This document shows, piece after piece, positions 1-11,645 of a stretch of 54,748 nt of DNA. Every line of letters starts with the position of its first letter. The stretch's first letter is position 1. The position numbers were made by a program, and so were the translations under genes. The notes under the pieces are model-generated. The model was not told the origin of the DNA. It searched no databases and saw only the letters and a program-made list of their open reading frames with translations. Origin of the DNA: Discostella pseudostelligera (taxonomy: Eukaryota; Bacillariophyta; Thalassiosirophyceae; Thalassiosirales; Thalassiosiraceae); the NCBI GenBank assembly GCA_036940085.1, contig JALLBK010000254.1:1-54748 (forward strand). The letters are read 5' to 3'.

Positions 1-1
1 G

Positions 2-3000
2 GAGGAGGAGGATCATCTCTCGCTTGAGGATCCTCCCGTGCCAATGCGATATCTTGAGAAGGGAGGAACGATGTTTGTCGATTCTGGTGGTGGTGCAGCA
101 CCACATGATGTGTTGGGGGGTAGTAGTGGTAGATACGACGACGGAATCGACCATGCTGGGGGTGGAGGGGTGCCATGTCTGTTCTCACTACGACATCCAC
201 TAGACGAGATTCATCCCCTGGCTGTGATGGTGGGAGGAACGTCAACAAAGCTTGAGATGGGCAATGACAACAACGACCTATCATTGTTTACAAATGTTAT
301 GGAGACACTGGTATTTGTTGGTTCCCCACGTCTATTTCATGGAACAATTCCCTATCATGCAACGACTGCAGCATCTCCAATCTGTGTAACGTATAATGAG
401 CGAAGGAATCGTCATACATTTTGGTCTTTGTCGGATGCAGTATATCCCATGGAAACATTGCCATTGTGGAAGACAACGGGAAGGGGCACGTGGCAAGCGG
501 TGTCAGCGAACGATCAAGAAATAGTGTCATCTGAGAACAAGTACGGCAGCCATGGGACGCAAAGAGAAGGTGTTTCTGCAGCGGGTGATAATGTTATACC
601 CACAGATAATTCGCGAATCGATACCCAACCTTCTAGTGCGAGAGTACTCACTCCTATGGATGATGAGGTTTATAATGACGTTGATTATTTGGAGGATCAA
701 TTACGGCAGCTGCATCATCAAGGAGGTGTTCCATCCAGTTTCTCCGATATCCATCCTGAATTCGCATTGAAACAGCTTTTCGTGGAAGATAGTACCATTC
801 CTCCCACATCGAGTGGTGCCGCTTCGAATTCCGAAGGTATGGCACATACTACATTCCAAGCAACAAGAAGGCAAATATTCTTGGCAACGGACATGAGCGG
901 GAGAGGTGATTTGGTATTATGCATAATCACGCCCACCTCAAAGTCCAGGGGTCACAAAGAAGGCACGGTTGATTCATGTATGGAATCACCGGCGGCAATA
1001 GTGCGATGCTTTTCTCTCCATCTCCCTGATACTCCGATTCCACCACCTGCCGACGATGCGTGGCATCATCAACAAGGAGCGGTGTCGGTACAATTTGTGT
1101 CCCATCTAGTTGACCTTCCCTGCTTGTCGGCGCAGCCTGTGCGTTCTATCCCCATTCCCCTTGCCCCATTCACACGAAGGGATAGTGGAGTGGATAGAAG
1201 GAGCCGATGCCATAGTATGAAGTGCACAAGTCGTTTTCATAATCAGGATAGAGATACCTTCGCAACCGACATTTTGATCGTACCCCATCACTGTCAGGCT
1301 GGTGGGGGCCGGACTTTGTTTTGCCTGTATCGCTCGGGGGCAATTCATATTGCGGACTTCACACTTCCCAAATCAACTTTTGATTCGATTTGCCCGTCAT
1401 CATCAACTACGCCTGATACCATATATCTTGAGAATGCTGTCGGAAATCGAGTTGACGTGCGATTGCTTCTCACTAATGGTAAATATCGGTCCGCAACAGC
1501 CATCGTGCGCGCTTCATTTTCTCTGGTGATGAACTCCAGCTCTGTAACCGAAACTGCACTAAGGGCGATCGAATCTTCTCTTGTCTACAAATATGATCCA
1601 CTGATACGAAAGATCGCAAAGTCAACATTGTTCTCATCTTCGGATCTAATATCTTGGAATGAAAAAGAGCAATCGCGTCACTTTTCCGCATCATGGTGGG
1701 GTACCACATTGCCCTTATTGATACGTGCCGACGTCGTACGTTTATTCCAGCAAACATCATCGAGAAATGACGGGAGCAATGGCATGACCATAAATGTAGA
1801 AGATGTTGGGTGGTATTCGTTCACTGTGGTGTTTCTCAACCTTCTGGGGATGACGCGAACATCCAATGATAGGCAGTCAGGTGCGCTCACTTCTCGGACC
1901 GGGAAAAAGCCGAACAAGAGACAATCTTCGGCTGCATGGGAAGCCCTACTTCAATCGGACTATCATTCATTATTTTGTGAGGGGGAGGGCACGATTCTGT
2001 TTGGCACAATGGATGATCTTCGGGAAGATTCCTTGCACACAAGTGACCTGTCATTTAGTGATTACGAGATATCTGTCGAGCGTCTTTCCTTTCTATCCTA
2101 CGTTGCGAAGCTTGATTTGGACGCCACTGACGGTGGTGGTGGAAATTGCAACGCGCCAACATATTCACACTCTTATATGCATCTGATATTCGATACCTTG
2201 CATTTACTTCATGAGGATTCGAGGTTAGTTTCTCGATCTCGAGGATTGTCATGGACACTTCGGCTAGGAACATTATTACTGCATGTCGCGAAACAAATGA
2301 ACCCAATGATGTCGGATTATGAAGATCATTATCATCGTCATCTTGGAATTTCTCGATGTCGATCCAATGCATGTGCTTCTTATTTACTTCCGAAAGAGGA
2401 GAAGCAACGCTTGTCAACTTTTGCAATTTCTCCCTGCATCATGACTTGCTTGGACAGTATTATTCAACTTGATGCTGACAGCCACTCATTTGAGGACGCT
2501 TTATGTTGGATTGCAGGGTATAATGGATTGCTTCAGTCGGAATTGAATGGGATGTTTTCTTTCACCTGGATGGTTCTTCGCCTATTCGTAATTCGTTTTG
2601 ATCGGAACAATGTACTATCGAACAACAAGTCTGGTAATGATGCTAAGCGCAGAGAAAGAGCAACAATCTTGGCAATGATTGACGAGGGAATTTATCACCC
2701 TATTCAGCTGCAGGACGAGCTGCCTATGGGCGTGGCCCTACCTCTATTGGAGGTCATAATTAGCTGCCGGTTAGATCCTCCCCACATCGATGCAAAGTTA
2801 GAGTGTTGGCCACCTGCAGCATATGATCTTGTGGGCAGGAATGATTTAGCTGAGTTTCTTTCGCAAGCGAATGATGACTCTTATCATGGGAATCATTTTG
2901 TCGATGATGCATCTCCATCTGATGATCCCGACAATGACGGCATTTTTGGAATGGATGATTTCGCGTCCATGACATTTCCGGATAATCGAATCCATGAAGC

Positions 3001-5914
3001 AGCAAAACTCCTTCGGTCGTCTCGCCCTCTCTTCCTGAACGTCCCACGTCCGGTCGAGCTGTCGGATCACGACTATGAACGCAGCAAACAGGAAAAGTTG
3101 TTGCTTCTCTGTCGACGTTCCATTTCCCTTCCCCTGGGTAGAGGGATGCTGACATTAGGTACTCACATTGTTTTATCGGCAGAACAACTTATCATTCCGA
3201 ACATAGTATTGGCCGGGCGTGTTCCGCCTATGAATGGAACGCTTGCCCTTGACATGACAGCCTGTCCTAGTAATTTTCGAGTGTGGCCCGAGTTTCATAA
3301 TGGTGTTGCTGCTGGCATTCGTCTTCCCCAAGCGACGAAAGATCAGAATGCGAGAACAATAACCCGAACATGGATCAAATTCAACAAGCCAATGTCTGCA
3401 ATTGAAAACGCTGGAGGTACGAGCAATTCAGCTCAGATGCCGACCCCGAGCTACGCGCACGGTGGGTTTCTTATGGCCCTTGGACTTAGAGGATATCTCT
3501 CGGCATTGACAACGTGAGTAATTTTCGCTTCCTCATTGATTATGTTTTGCATACCAAAGTTAAATCTCCACCACTGATTAATAATTGTGAACCATAGAAC
3601 GGACCTCACTGATTATTTGACGCAAGGAATCATCACAACGACTGTTGGTATCTTCCTAGGAATGGCAGCAAATCAGAGAGGATCGTGTGACCCTTCCGTT
3701 TCCAAAATGTTGTGCCTCCATGTGCCCTCCTTACTGCCGCCTTCTTTCCTACCTATGGATCTTGCTAGCCCAGTACAATCTGCCGCCGTCGCCGCAATCG
3801 GGCTTTTATATTTAGGCTCATCACATCGGTTGATGACTGAATTCTTACTGAACGAAATCGGAAGGCCGCCAGCGAAGGATCAACACTCACATGATAGAGA
3901 AGGATTTGCTTTGGTACGACGTTTGTGCTCTTTGTTCTCGTGCAGATCATATTATGATATTCATATATGTTCCTGATTTGTTGTAATACTTTGCAGGTGT
4001 GTGGTCTCGCACTTGGAATGGTGAACTTAAGTAGGGGTGCGTCAACTGTTAGCGGGCTTGAAGACCTTCATATAGAAGAGCGCCTACATCGCTTCATTTC
4101 TGGTGGAACCAGTGGCAGCGAATCTAATGGACGGAGAGAACATTTTGGGGTTGGAAGTCAAGGAGAAGTGGATAGAAACGCTCGAATTTATGAAGCAAAC
4201 TCTCTCAATAGAGACATAACCGCGCCAGGAGCAACGCTTGCAATTGGATTGATGTACATTCGGAGTCAGTGAGTTCCTGAAATCGATTTTGACGTCCAAA
4301 TCCTCTCCATGTGTGCTACGAAATCTCACCGCGTTGATATCGTCATTCTGCAGTAATGTATCCGTTGCGGCAAGTCTCCAGTTGCCTGATACTCACTTCC
4401 TCCTCGACTACATAAGACCTGATCTGCTCGGTTTGCGGGTAATATCTCGCTCCCTAATTCTTTGGGACGAGATTGAGCCGACGACTACTTGGATCGACTC
4501 CCAAGCACCAACCATCGTGAAAGATAGTATCAATTTGATGAAAGATGCTGCGATCAGAGTCATGAAAATTGGCAGCCTTTCGGATCCCGATCCAACGTCT
4601 CGGTCTGAAACTGAAACTGACAATCATATGAAGAATCAGGTAACTGATTTCGATCCCCACGCCATCCGTCAGGCTAACGCGTACATAATTGCTGGCGCAT
4701 GCTTTGCGCTAGGCTTGAAGTATGCCGGTTCCGCAAACCGTGTAGCAGCCTCTGCGATAATTGAACGCACACTCTGGCTCCTCGAGCTGCGCGATAATAA
4801 AGATGTCGTGACCCTAACTCAAAGGCCAGACAACTCGACCCTCATAACATGCCTGAGTACCGCTGCCATTTCACTGGCAATGGTTATGGCAGGTACTGGT
4901 GATTTGGATTCCTTCAGGCTCTTTCGGGCTTTGCATTGGAAATGTGATGAAAGCACCTTTTACGGATCGCACATGGCATTTGGCGCTGCAATTGGATTAC
5001 TGTTCTTGGGAGGAGGGAAATGCACATTGGGCTCTAGTCCCGAAGACGTCGCCATGCTGATAGCATCATTCTACCCACACTGGCCAACATTGACATCGGA
5101 TAACCAATATCATTTGCAAGCCCTTCGTCATCTTTATGTGTTGGCGTCATACAAGCGCGTCCTCGAAGCCCGTGATGTAGACAGCAACGAAAAAGTATGC
5201 ATTCCAGTTGAGCTAAGTGTAGCCAACTCGAACGACATCGCACTTGCCGCGACGCCATTCCTAGTTGCGAATGGGTCTGCATTCGTGCAGCTGCGCTCGA
5301 AATCTGATCGCTACAATCCTATTGTCATAGATGCAAGGGACTGGAATACTCGTGGCGATTTGCCCACCATATTTGTCAAGCGGAGACCAGGAAATCTCAG
5401 TTATCTTCAGGACCCAAATGGGCTGCTATCACTCTCGATGCAACACGCGGGGAAAGCTGAATCACTTCTGAAGGCCGTCAAATTATTTTCAGACGAAGCG
5501 ATATTAACTTCGTTCGCAAAATATTTCTGTTGCTCATCGTTTGGTGATGATATGCCGTTTGAACGATTTTGCGGTGACATCGCATACGATTGCATGAAGG
5601 AAGGAAAAAACGATGGTGCTCTATCCATTGTCTTGAGAGTGCTCAGACTTATTGATTCCTTTGGGCCTCAAATGCGAGTCGACATTGAGAAGATCTGGGA
5701 TGCAAAAATGATCGATACGTTCTCATCTACTTCACAATCTCTTTTGATTAATCGAGAACATTTGTCTCTGTTGCGAGAGCGCACTAATGATTCGTTTCGG
5801 CTGAGCTCATTGAGTTTTGCGAATACGCATAATGAGAAATGGTGGGAGAGTTCTGACTGTGACGTTGGCGCGTTCCTCATCTGGACTGGACTGCCATTAA
5901 TCATTGATCCGTGA
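2..5914 (+). CDS. APC1: Anaphase-promoting complex subunit 1 (5' partial)
   Basis: Largest scaffold subunit of the APC/C, the nuclear E3 ubiquitin ligase that triggers anaphase and mitotic exit. I read four exons, 2..3513, 3598..3913, 3997..4268 and 4354..5914; all three introns are GT-AG, 83-85 bp, and phases agree, giving 1,886 visible residues. The frame is open to the left edge, so the true start lies outside; human APC1 is 1,944 residues. The C-terminal half carries the proteasome/cyclosome repeats typical of APC1, from about residue 1050: WPEFHNGVAAGIRL, AHGGFLMALGLRGYL, VGIFLGMAANQRG and IIAGACFALGLKYAGSAN. Further APC1 signatures are LDYIRPDLLGLR and DNQYHLQALRHLYVLA. The N-terminal ~1,000 residues should be the WD40-like propeller but are Ser/Asp-rich and diverged. 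Identification is firm; the N terminus is incomplete. Confidence 0.95.
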
Positions 5915-7072
5915 GAACTCCGAGGGATGACATTATTGGTGATGTTGTGACGGTGATGGATGAGGGGTGAGGCACCAACACTTAGTACCGCACACCCTCC
6001 TGCACCATTATATGATACAGGCACAACATTCTCATAAGCAATAGTTGCTGCAGTACCTATACTAAAGGCACTTGAAAGTTGATTACTTTTTAAACAATAA
6101 TCGCCATAATCATCGACTTACAGCCGCTGCTGTCGAAGTAGAGTGTGCATCATTTTGATTGCCGAAGTCATCCAAGTACACCTACATATTTATATTTTGA
6201 CCTTGCTGTCATTTGTCATTCCCTGGCCATCACCTGCACTTTCTTCTCTCCATCTAGATCTAGGCAGTGAGTTGGCGGCGTCTGTTTAGTGTTGATCTCA
6301 TCGTCTACAAACCGGAGAGTGGGTCCATCATCAACCAATGTTCACAACTAACTGAGGCTTTTCCTCGCTTCCGATGGGAAAGTATGGCTAGCGACATCCG
6401 CAAATTGTTGGTCCACAATTGTCATGAATATTAAATCCTGAGGCTACTCTCATACCTCCCAAAATATCCATTGATCACTCTCCTTCGTGTTGTACCACAT
6501 TATTGTTTGCCACGCAGCAGAACGAGGCCACGGGACATCAGGCAGGCTCCAAAGTGGCCAATATTCTGAGTAAAATGCAGAGCGAGGCCGTTCCTCATAC
6601 TCCTAGATACTCCTACCAGTTTCGTATTGTAGTATGCCGACATGGCGTGACACTTGACCTTGGATCTTTCTTACCCGAATGATACTGACTTTACTTGGGT
6701 ACTTGGGAGCATGTCCGACATCGTCTGCAGACATAAATCTTCAACTGTGACTCTGCAGACGTCATAAGTATCTTATTAGGATTACATACAGTTCCTGTGA
6801 CTTCTGCAGACGTCATATGTTATGTAGGTTCGATGTTCACCTCAATGCTCTTGAGAGACATCCAAGTCGCGTTCGTACGCGCGATAGCGATAAATTAGTA
6901 TTAGGAGTACTTCTTAGTTGTAGGTGTGAAATGTGTCATCAGTCATCACACTATCTCTAGATACTAGTACTAGAGATACGATGCCGACCCAGCCGCACCA
7001 CCATCCCATATCCGATACTGATACTTATCTACCACTCCTTGATGTGCTGGGCAGAATAATTATTATTGAGCC
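5915..7072. other. Intergenic, 1.16 kb
   Basis: No supported gene. It holds two near-identical CTGCAGACGTCATA elements (see separate entry) and a near-palindrome at about 6953-6978 (CTCTAGATACTAGTACTAGAG) shortly before the next gene. The rest shows no structure I can name. Confidence 0.7.
6746..6817. promoter_or_regulatory. Two direct TGTGACT(T)CTGCAGACGTCATA elements (CRE/bZIP-like)
   Basis: Copies lie at 6746-6766 and 6796-6817, 50 bp apart, differing by one inserted T. A third partial core, GTCTGCAGAC, is at 6723-6732. Each full copy holds GACGTCAT, the palindromic core bound by bZIP/CREB-type factors; TGACGT elements are known from CO2/cAMP-responsive promoters of diatoms. Lying 250-330 bp upstream of the F-box-like gene, they could be its regulatory sites. 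Function is inferred from the motif only. Confidence 0.4.
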
Positions 7073-9020
7073 ATGATTGCTCGAATCCCAGAGCCAATCG
7101 TTGCCCTCGTCCTGAATGAAGCATCCTCTGATTCGCAGCTTGCCATCTACTCTCAGGTTTGTAAAATTTGGCGCAAGTCTGCTGTGGATGCTGTGGTGCA
7201 GCATGCCATGAGTGGGATATTGGCGGTGGTCAATCCGACACGAAGATTGGGTAGTAGGAGAGGGGGTGAGTGCAGCCCGGTGCAAGACCTCCTGCTTACT
7301 GAGATGGCAAAAATGTTGGTCCTCCGCCGCATTCAAAATAGTAGAAAGCAGGATGATGACAACATCAATCTCAACCACCACCCGAACAAGCAGGGAAGAT
7401 TTTGTCTCGCTTGGTTTGCACCTACGGGCATTCAAATGACCAACATTCTCCTCGAAGGCGAAGACAACATGGAATGGTCTGACGAGCTGGGCAGGTTGGC
7501 TACTCCGATTGCACAGTGCTGTCATGAATGGCGAGGCTATCGGTCACCATTGGAGGTATTGCGCCCATTTGGTTACGATGATAAATTTGTATCAGTGAGT
7601 TTCTTCTGATTCTGATCATGATGGTCTGATTTCATGAACAATTTGTAACTCGCGAGTTCGTCGTCTGTCTTCTTTTGTTCTATGGGTAACTTCACAGGAG
7701 GTATTTATTGCCACTCTACAGGAAGCAACCGAAAGAGGTCTCCTCTCAAAGTCGAAATCTGAATGGCACGATACTGCATCACTGGCCACTGGTCAGCAAA
7801 GTGCAGGGGCAAGTTACGACCAGCATCTTCCGACGTTTGCCGTCCGTGGAGCTACACTCGCTCGTCCGGAAGGACATTGCTTGTGTCTCGATAAAGAGTA
7901 CATTCTTCACTTTAACCGGCACTATCAAGAAGAGACTGCTCGTTGTCGTTCGCAACTCTTGTCCCACAAACATCGTATGCCCACCACCATCGATGAAGTA
8001 ACAACTCGTTTCAAAAGTCGCAGTGTTGACTTGTTGCCCACTGTTGTCGTACGTGGTGATGACGATGACCATCAGCGGTGTGGCGTTCAGTTTCTTAGCG
8101 CCGAGCAGAGTCATGCTACAAGGTTGATCACACCATTTTTCCAGTGTGGCGGCGTAGAAGGACCCGTGACAATGTTTTTGGTAGTCGACAGCGACGAAGA
8201 GGGATGTTGGGTATCGGGAAGGTTAGTTGTCTTCAAGCTTCAAACTTCAAACGCGCTCCAACAACACATCACTACTTTCTAACGAAGGATGTTTCTAACA
8301 CTGTGTCTTGTGATCATCATCTTCTTCTTCAGGAATTCTCGCTTTGAAGTGGGGCATCGCTTTACTAGTCATGGAGAAGCTCACACAGTAACACTCGTAG
8401 GAAATCATGACGATAATAGTTGTTCCTCTGATGATGGTGACGAAGACGACGACGACGACGATTATGACGTCGACAAGCCGTACCAGTGCCTATGCCAGTT
8501 TCAATCAGATGATCCCTTCCGGCCCAAGCATTTATCTGAAGAGTTTCCCAGTGAGGACCGTATCTACCGAGGATGCACGTCTGCAGGGAGGTCCAAAATC
8601 AGCTGTTATTGTGTAGTCTTCGATGGAAAAGAGAGCAGGATTAGGATCGATTCAATGGAGGAAACGCAACGCAGAGGAAGCCGTGTCTCAAACTTCTCGC
8701 ATGATATCAGGTATGATCCTGAGAGAAATGGTACCTTGGTTGGATCAGGCGTGTTGAATGGCCTTTCGCTCGGGGCAGAGTAAGTTGGACTAGTGACAGG
8801 TAGAATTCTGGCTTTTACTCGATGCTACTATCTCATTGCTCACATGATATTTACTGCTTGTCTCAGTCACCAGTTTGACCACACTTTATCGAATGACATT
8901 TATGGAACGGATACAGTCCTGTACGAATTGGCAGTATTCAGCGGTAGAATGAACATTGAGGATATTCAGAAGATGGAACTTCACTTGATGAAGAAGCACG
9001 GCATTGTTTGCCAAAAATGA
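7073..9020 (+). CDS. F-box-like protein, function unknown
   Basis: Four exons, 7073..7594, 7698..8221, 8333..8779 and 8867..9020, join with consistent phases (introns 87-111 bp) into 548 residues. The start is the first ATG of the open frame. Residues 3-45 look like an F-box: IPEPIVALVLNEA, then AIYSQVCKIWR, matching the Pro...Cys..Trp pattern; an F-box would tether the protein to SKP1 in an SCF E3 ligase. The rest has no domain I recognise. An acidic run (DDGDEDDDDDDYD) sits in exon 3. The C terminus (MELHLMKKHGIVCQK) lies inside a tandem duplication that continues downstream as non-coding copies. The gene model is well supported by splicing; the F-box call is moderate because the domain is short and diverged. 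Confidence 0.65.
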
Positions 9021-9250
9021 AGAGCGACGCCAGAGTCAGTTGTAAGCAACAGCAATTATACGCATGATAATTTATTCAATTCGGAGCATCACATGATGCA
9101 GAAGCACGGCATTGTTTGCCAAAAATGAAGAGCGATAACAGCTGTGAAAATCAGTTTTAAGTGACAGCAATTTTACGCATGATAATTTGTTCAATTTTTT
9201 GGAGCATCGATTAAGAGCGATGGATGTGAAATGATGAGCGATTTCAGCTC
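8983..9250. repeat. Tandem duplication spanning the 3' end of the F-box-like gene
   Basis: The segment starting GAAGCACGGCATTGTTTGCC at 8993 recurs at 9101, a 108-bp period, including the stop codon and following sequence (TGACAGCAATT..ACGCATGATAATTT). A third, degraded copy follows from about 9209. Only the first copy is coding. Confidence 0.85.
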
Positions 9251-9478
9251 TGAAAGTCAATTTTAAATGACGATAAATTTTGTTTGCATGAAATTTTCTT
9301 TGCATAAGTACCCCGATCTATGACGGATGGAATCTCCTCCTAAATGTAAACTAGGTAGTCAATCCACGACATATGAATTCACGGACAAGATGACGACTCA
9401 ACTCGTTTGCTGGTTTATGTACAGTGTCATACAAGTCTACTACCCACTACCCACTACCCAACCCCCCTATCTCCGCCA
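9021..9478. other. Convergent intergenic region, 458 bp
   Basis: Mostly the decayed tandem copies described above, then a short CTACCCA microsatellite at about 9438-9462 just before the aminotransferase stop. No gene seen. Confidence 0.7.
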
Positions 9479-11153
9479 TCAAGCCACCTTCGTTTTATTC
9501 TCGTCTGGTACCACATGACCACACTCCTCCAACACAGCATCCAAAGCCTCCCGGAGCACACCGACACACTTGTTCGGATCTCTCATCTTATCCAAACCAA
9601 ACAACCCCAAACGGAAAGTCTTTAGTCCCTCCGGTTCATCAATTCGCCACGGCACACCCATGGCAATTTGCAATCCATGCTCTTTGAATTTCGCCATCAT
9701 TGCTGGATTGTCTTGACCCACAGGACTGTAGTACACAAGCACACCCGGAGCTTGATATCCCGGTGCAGCCACCGAGGTTAATCCACGAGAATCTAACAAT
9801 GTTCGAGCGTCCTTCCCTAGTGTGTATTGCGCCACCTTCAATTCCGGTAAACCAAATTGGAGCGTTTCGACACTAATCTCATGAAAGTCACGCAGTCCAT
9901 CCGTGGGCATGGTGGTATGATATCCAAATCCACCCTTTTCGTACGTGTCCATAATGGCCGACCAGCGTTTGAGACTCATCGAGAAGGATGTTTCGGTAGT
10001 AGTGGCCATACGATCGGTAGCACGTTCCGAGAGCATGATAAGTGCAGCGCAAGCCGAACCGGTCCATCCCTTTTGGGGTGCCGAAATGATGGCGTCGACG
10101 CCTAGATCTTTCATATCGGCCCATATCGCACCCGAGGCAATGCAGTCGAGGACGAATAGTCCACCCACGTCATGTATTGCATCGGATGCCTTGCGAATGT
10201 AGTCATCGGGTAATATAATACCCGTGGATGTTTCGACATGCGGAGCAAAGAGTACCGATGGACGCTCTTCGTAGATTTTGTCAACGACATCCTCAATTGG
10301 ATAGGGAGCATACTGCATGTGGATGCAATTCTTATCCTGTGGCGCCACGGGTTGTGCCTTGAGAACAGTGTGTGACGAGGGAATGGACTTGCCTGGTCCA
10401 CCAATGTCGAATATTTCAGTCCATCGGAAGCTGAACCAACCATTGCGGATGACCATGACATGCTCGTCGGTGGCGAATTGACGTGCTACTGCTTCCATGC
10501 CGAAGGTTCCAGAACTGGAGTAAAGCGTGAAGCGTGAGATGAAGTTTGAAGTAGAAAATTGATGAACATGAGATGGCGGTGAAGATATAAATGCAATGCA
10601 ACAGAAACATGATGAGAATAATAAGATTCATCAGTGTCATGCACAATCTAAACATACACATGAACACCGAAGCACACATCATATGCACCCGTACTACTTA
10701 CCCAGGCATAATCGCCACCTTATGCGCATTATACGTAACCTTCAACAAATCATTCAAATCTCTCATAATTTGTTGAAACGGCTTGCTCATTAAGTTGAGT
10801 GAACGATTCGTGAAGATTACCGAATATTCTTGATATTCACCAAATTCACCTCGGGGTACAATTGGATAACTCAGTTTGGACTTGCTACTGGTGCTGCTGC
10901 TGGCGGTATCATTGTTGTTGTTTGTTGACGAGGAGAAGAGTCGGTTGGAGGAAAAGCATGACGCGGATGACAGTGGAGAGGAAGACAAAGGAAGTGTCGT
11001 CGCGGCGGCAACGGGTGTCACCCTCGACGTCGTGCATGTGGCGGAGACGCCAAATCTTGCCCTCGATGACGAGGCGAAGGATGGTGACACTGACGACATA
11101 GGAGCTCGACCGCTCCGGAGAGAGGCATTCCTTAGCAGGCAAGCGGCGCTCAT
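9479..11153 (-). CDS. Class V PLP aminotransferase (alanine/serine-glyoxylate type), probably mitochondrial
   Basis: Two exons on the minus strand, 11153..10702 and 10514..9479, with a 187-bp GT-AG intron, give 495 residues. The splice restores the family signature IMPGSGTFGMEAVARQF, which is split by the intron. PLP-binding residues are visible: LDCIASGAI (Asp) and SAPQKGW with Schiff-base Lys about 299. Members of this fold-type I group move amino groups from alanine or serine to glyoxylate in photorespiration and peroxisomal or mitochondrial glyoxylate detoxification; the exact substrate cannot be read here. The first ~90 residues are Ser/Ala/Arg-rich with almost no acidic residues, like a mitochondrial or plastid transit peptide. 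The open frame extends four codons upstream to a TTG; I start at the first ATG. It shares a divergent promoter with the M20 hydrolase. Confidence 0.85.
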
Positions 11154-11645
11154 TCTTGATGGCAATATGAATGCTGGAACTGTTCGGCGCAGCTGGAGAT
11201 GATCAATACCAAAGCCAAAGCCGAAGCCGAAGCAAGTTGTTTGATATATTATGGTGGAAGTGGAATGAGGTGATTCGGAAGAACGATATCTTCATCTTCT
11301 CTCTTTCTCTTTTGTTCTCGATGTCGTCGTCGTCGTGCTGACGTCGACATCGACGTCAGCAGGACGTAGCATTTTTGTTTGAACTTGAAAAGAAGATCTT
11401 TCTTTTGGCGGGAAGGACTTGGCGGGAAGCAACTGAAGAGATCTTGGCGGGAAGCGGAAGATTTTTGTGAGCGAAAGATTTCTGGCGGGAAGCAATGAAG
11501 CAGAGATTCACCATCAAACGAAACGAAAGCCCTTATTCTAATCCGTCCGCCAACCCAACCGCCACCTAGATACCGGCGACCTCCGCCACTGCCAACAAAC
11601 AAACAACTCTAGAGGCTGAATGGTGATAGGAGTAGTAGATAGATA
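11154..11645. promoter_or_regulatory. Divergent promoter with four GGCGGGAA boxes
   Basis: This 492-bp region separates the aminotransferase (-) from the amidohydrolase (+). GGCGGGAA occurs at 11407-11414, 11421-11428, 11446-11453 and 11484-11491, all in the same orientation. The first has the context TTTTGGCGGGAAG, matching E2F/DP sites. Binding and role are inferred. Confidence 0.55.

Noticed and set aside
10876..11202. 108-codon plus frame antisense to the aminotransferase first exon
   Set aside because: It mirrors the Ser-rich transit-peptide region; the minus-strand reading is spliced into a complete enzyme.
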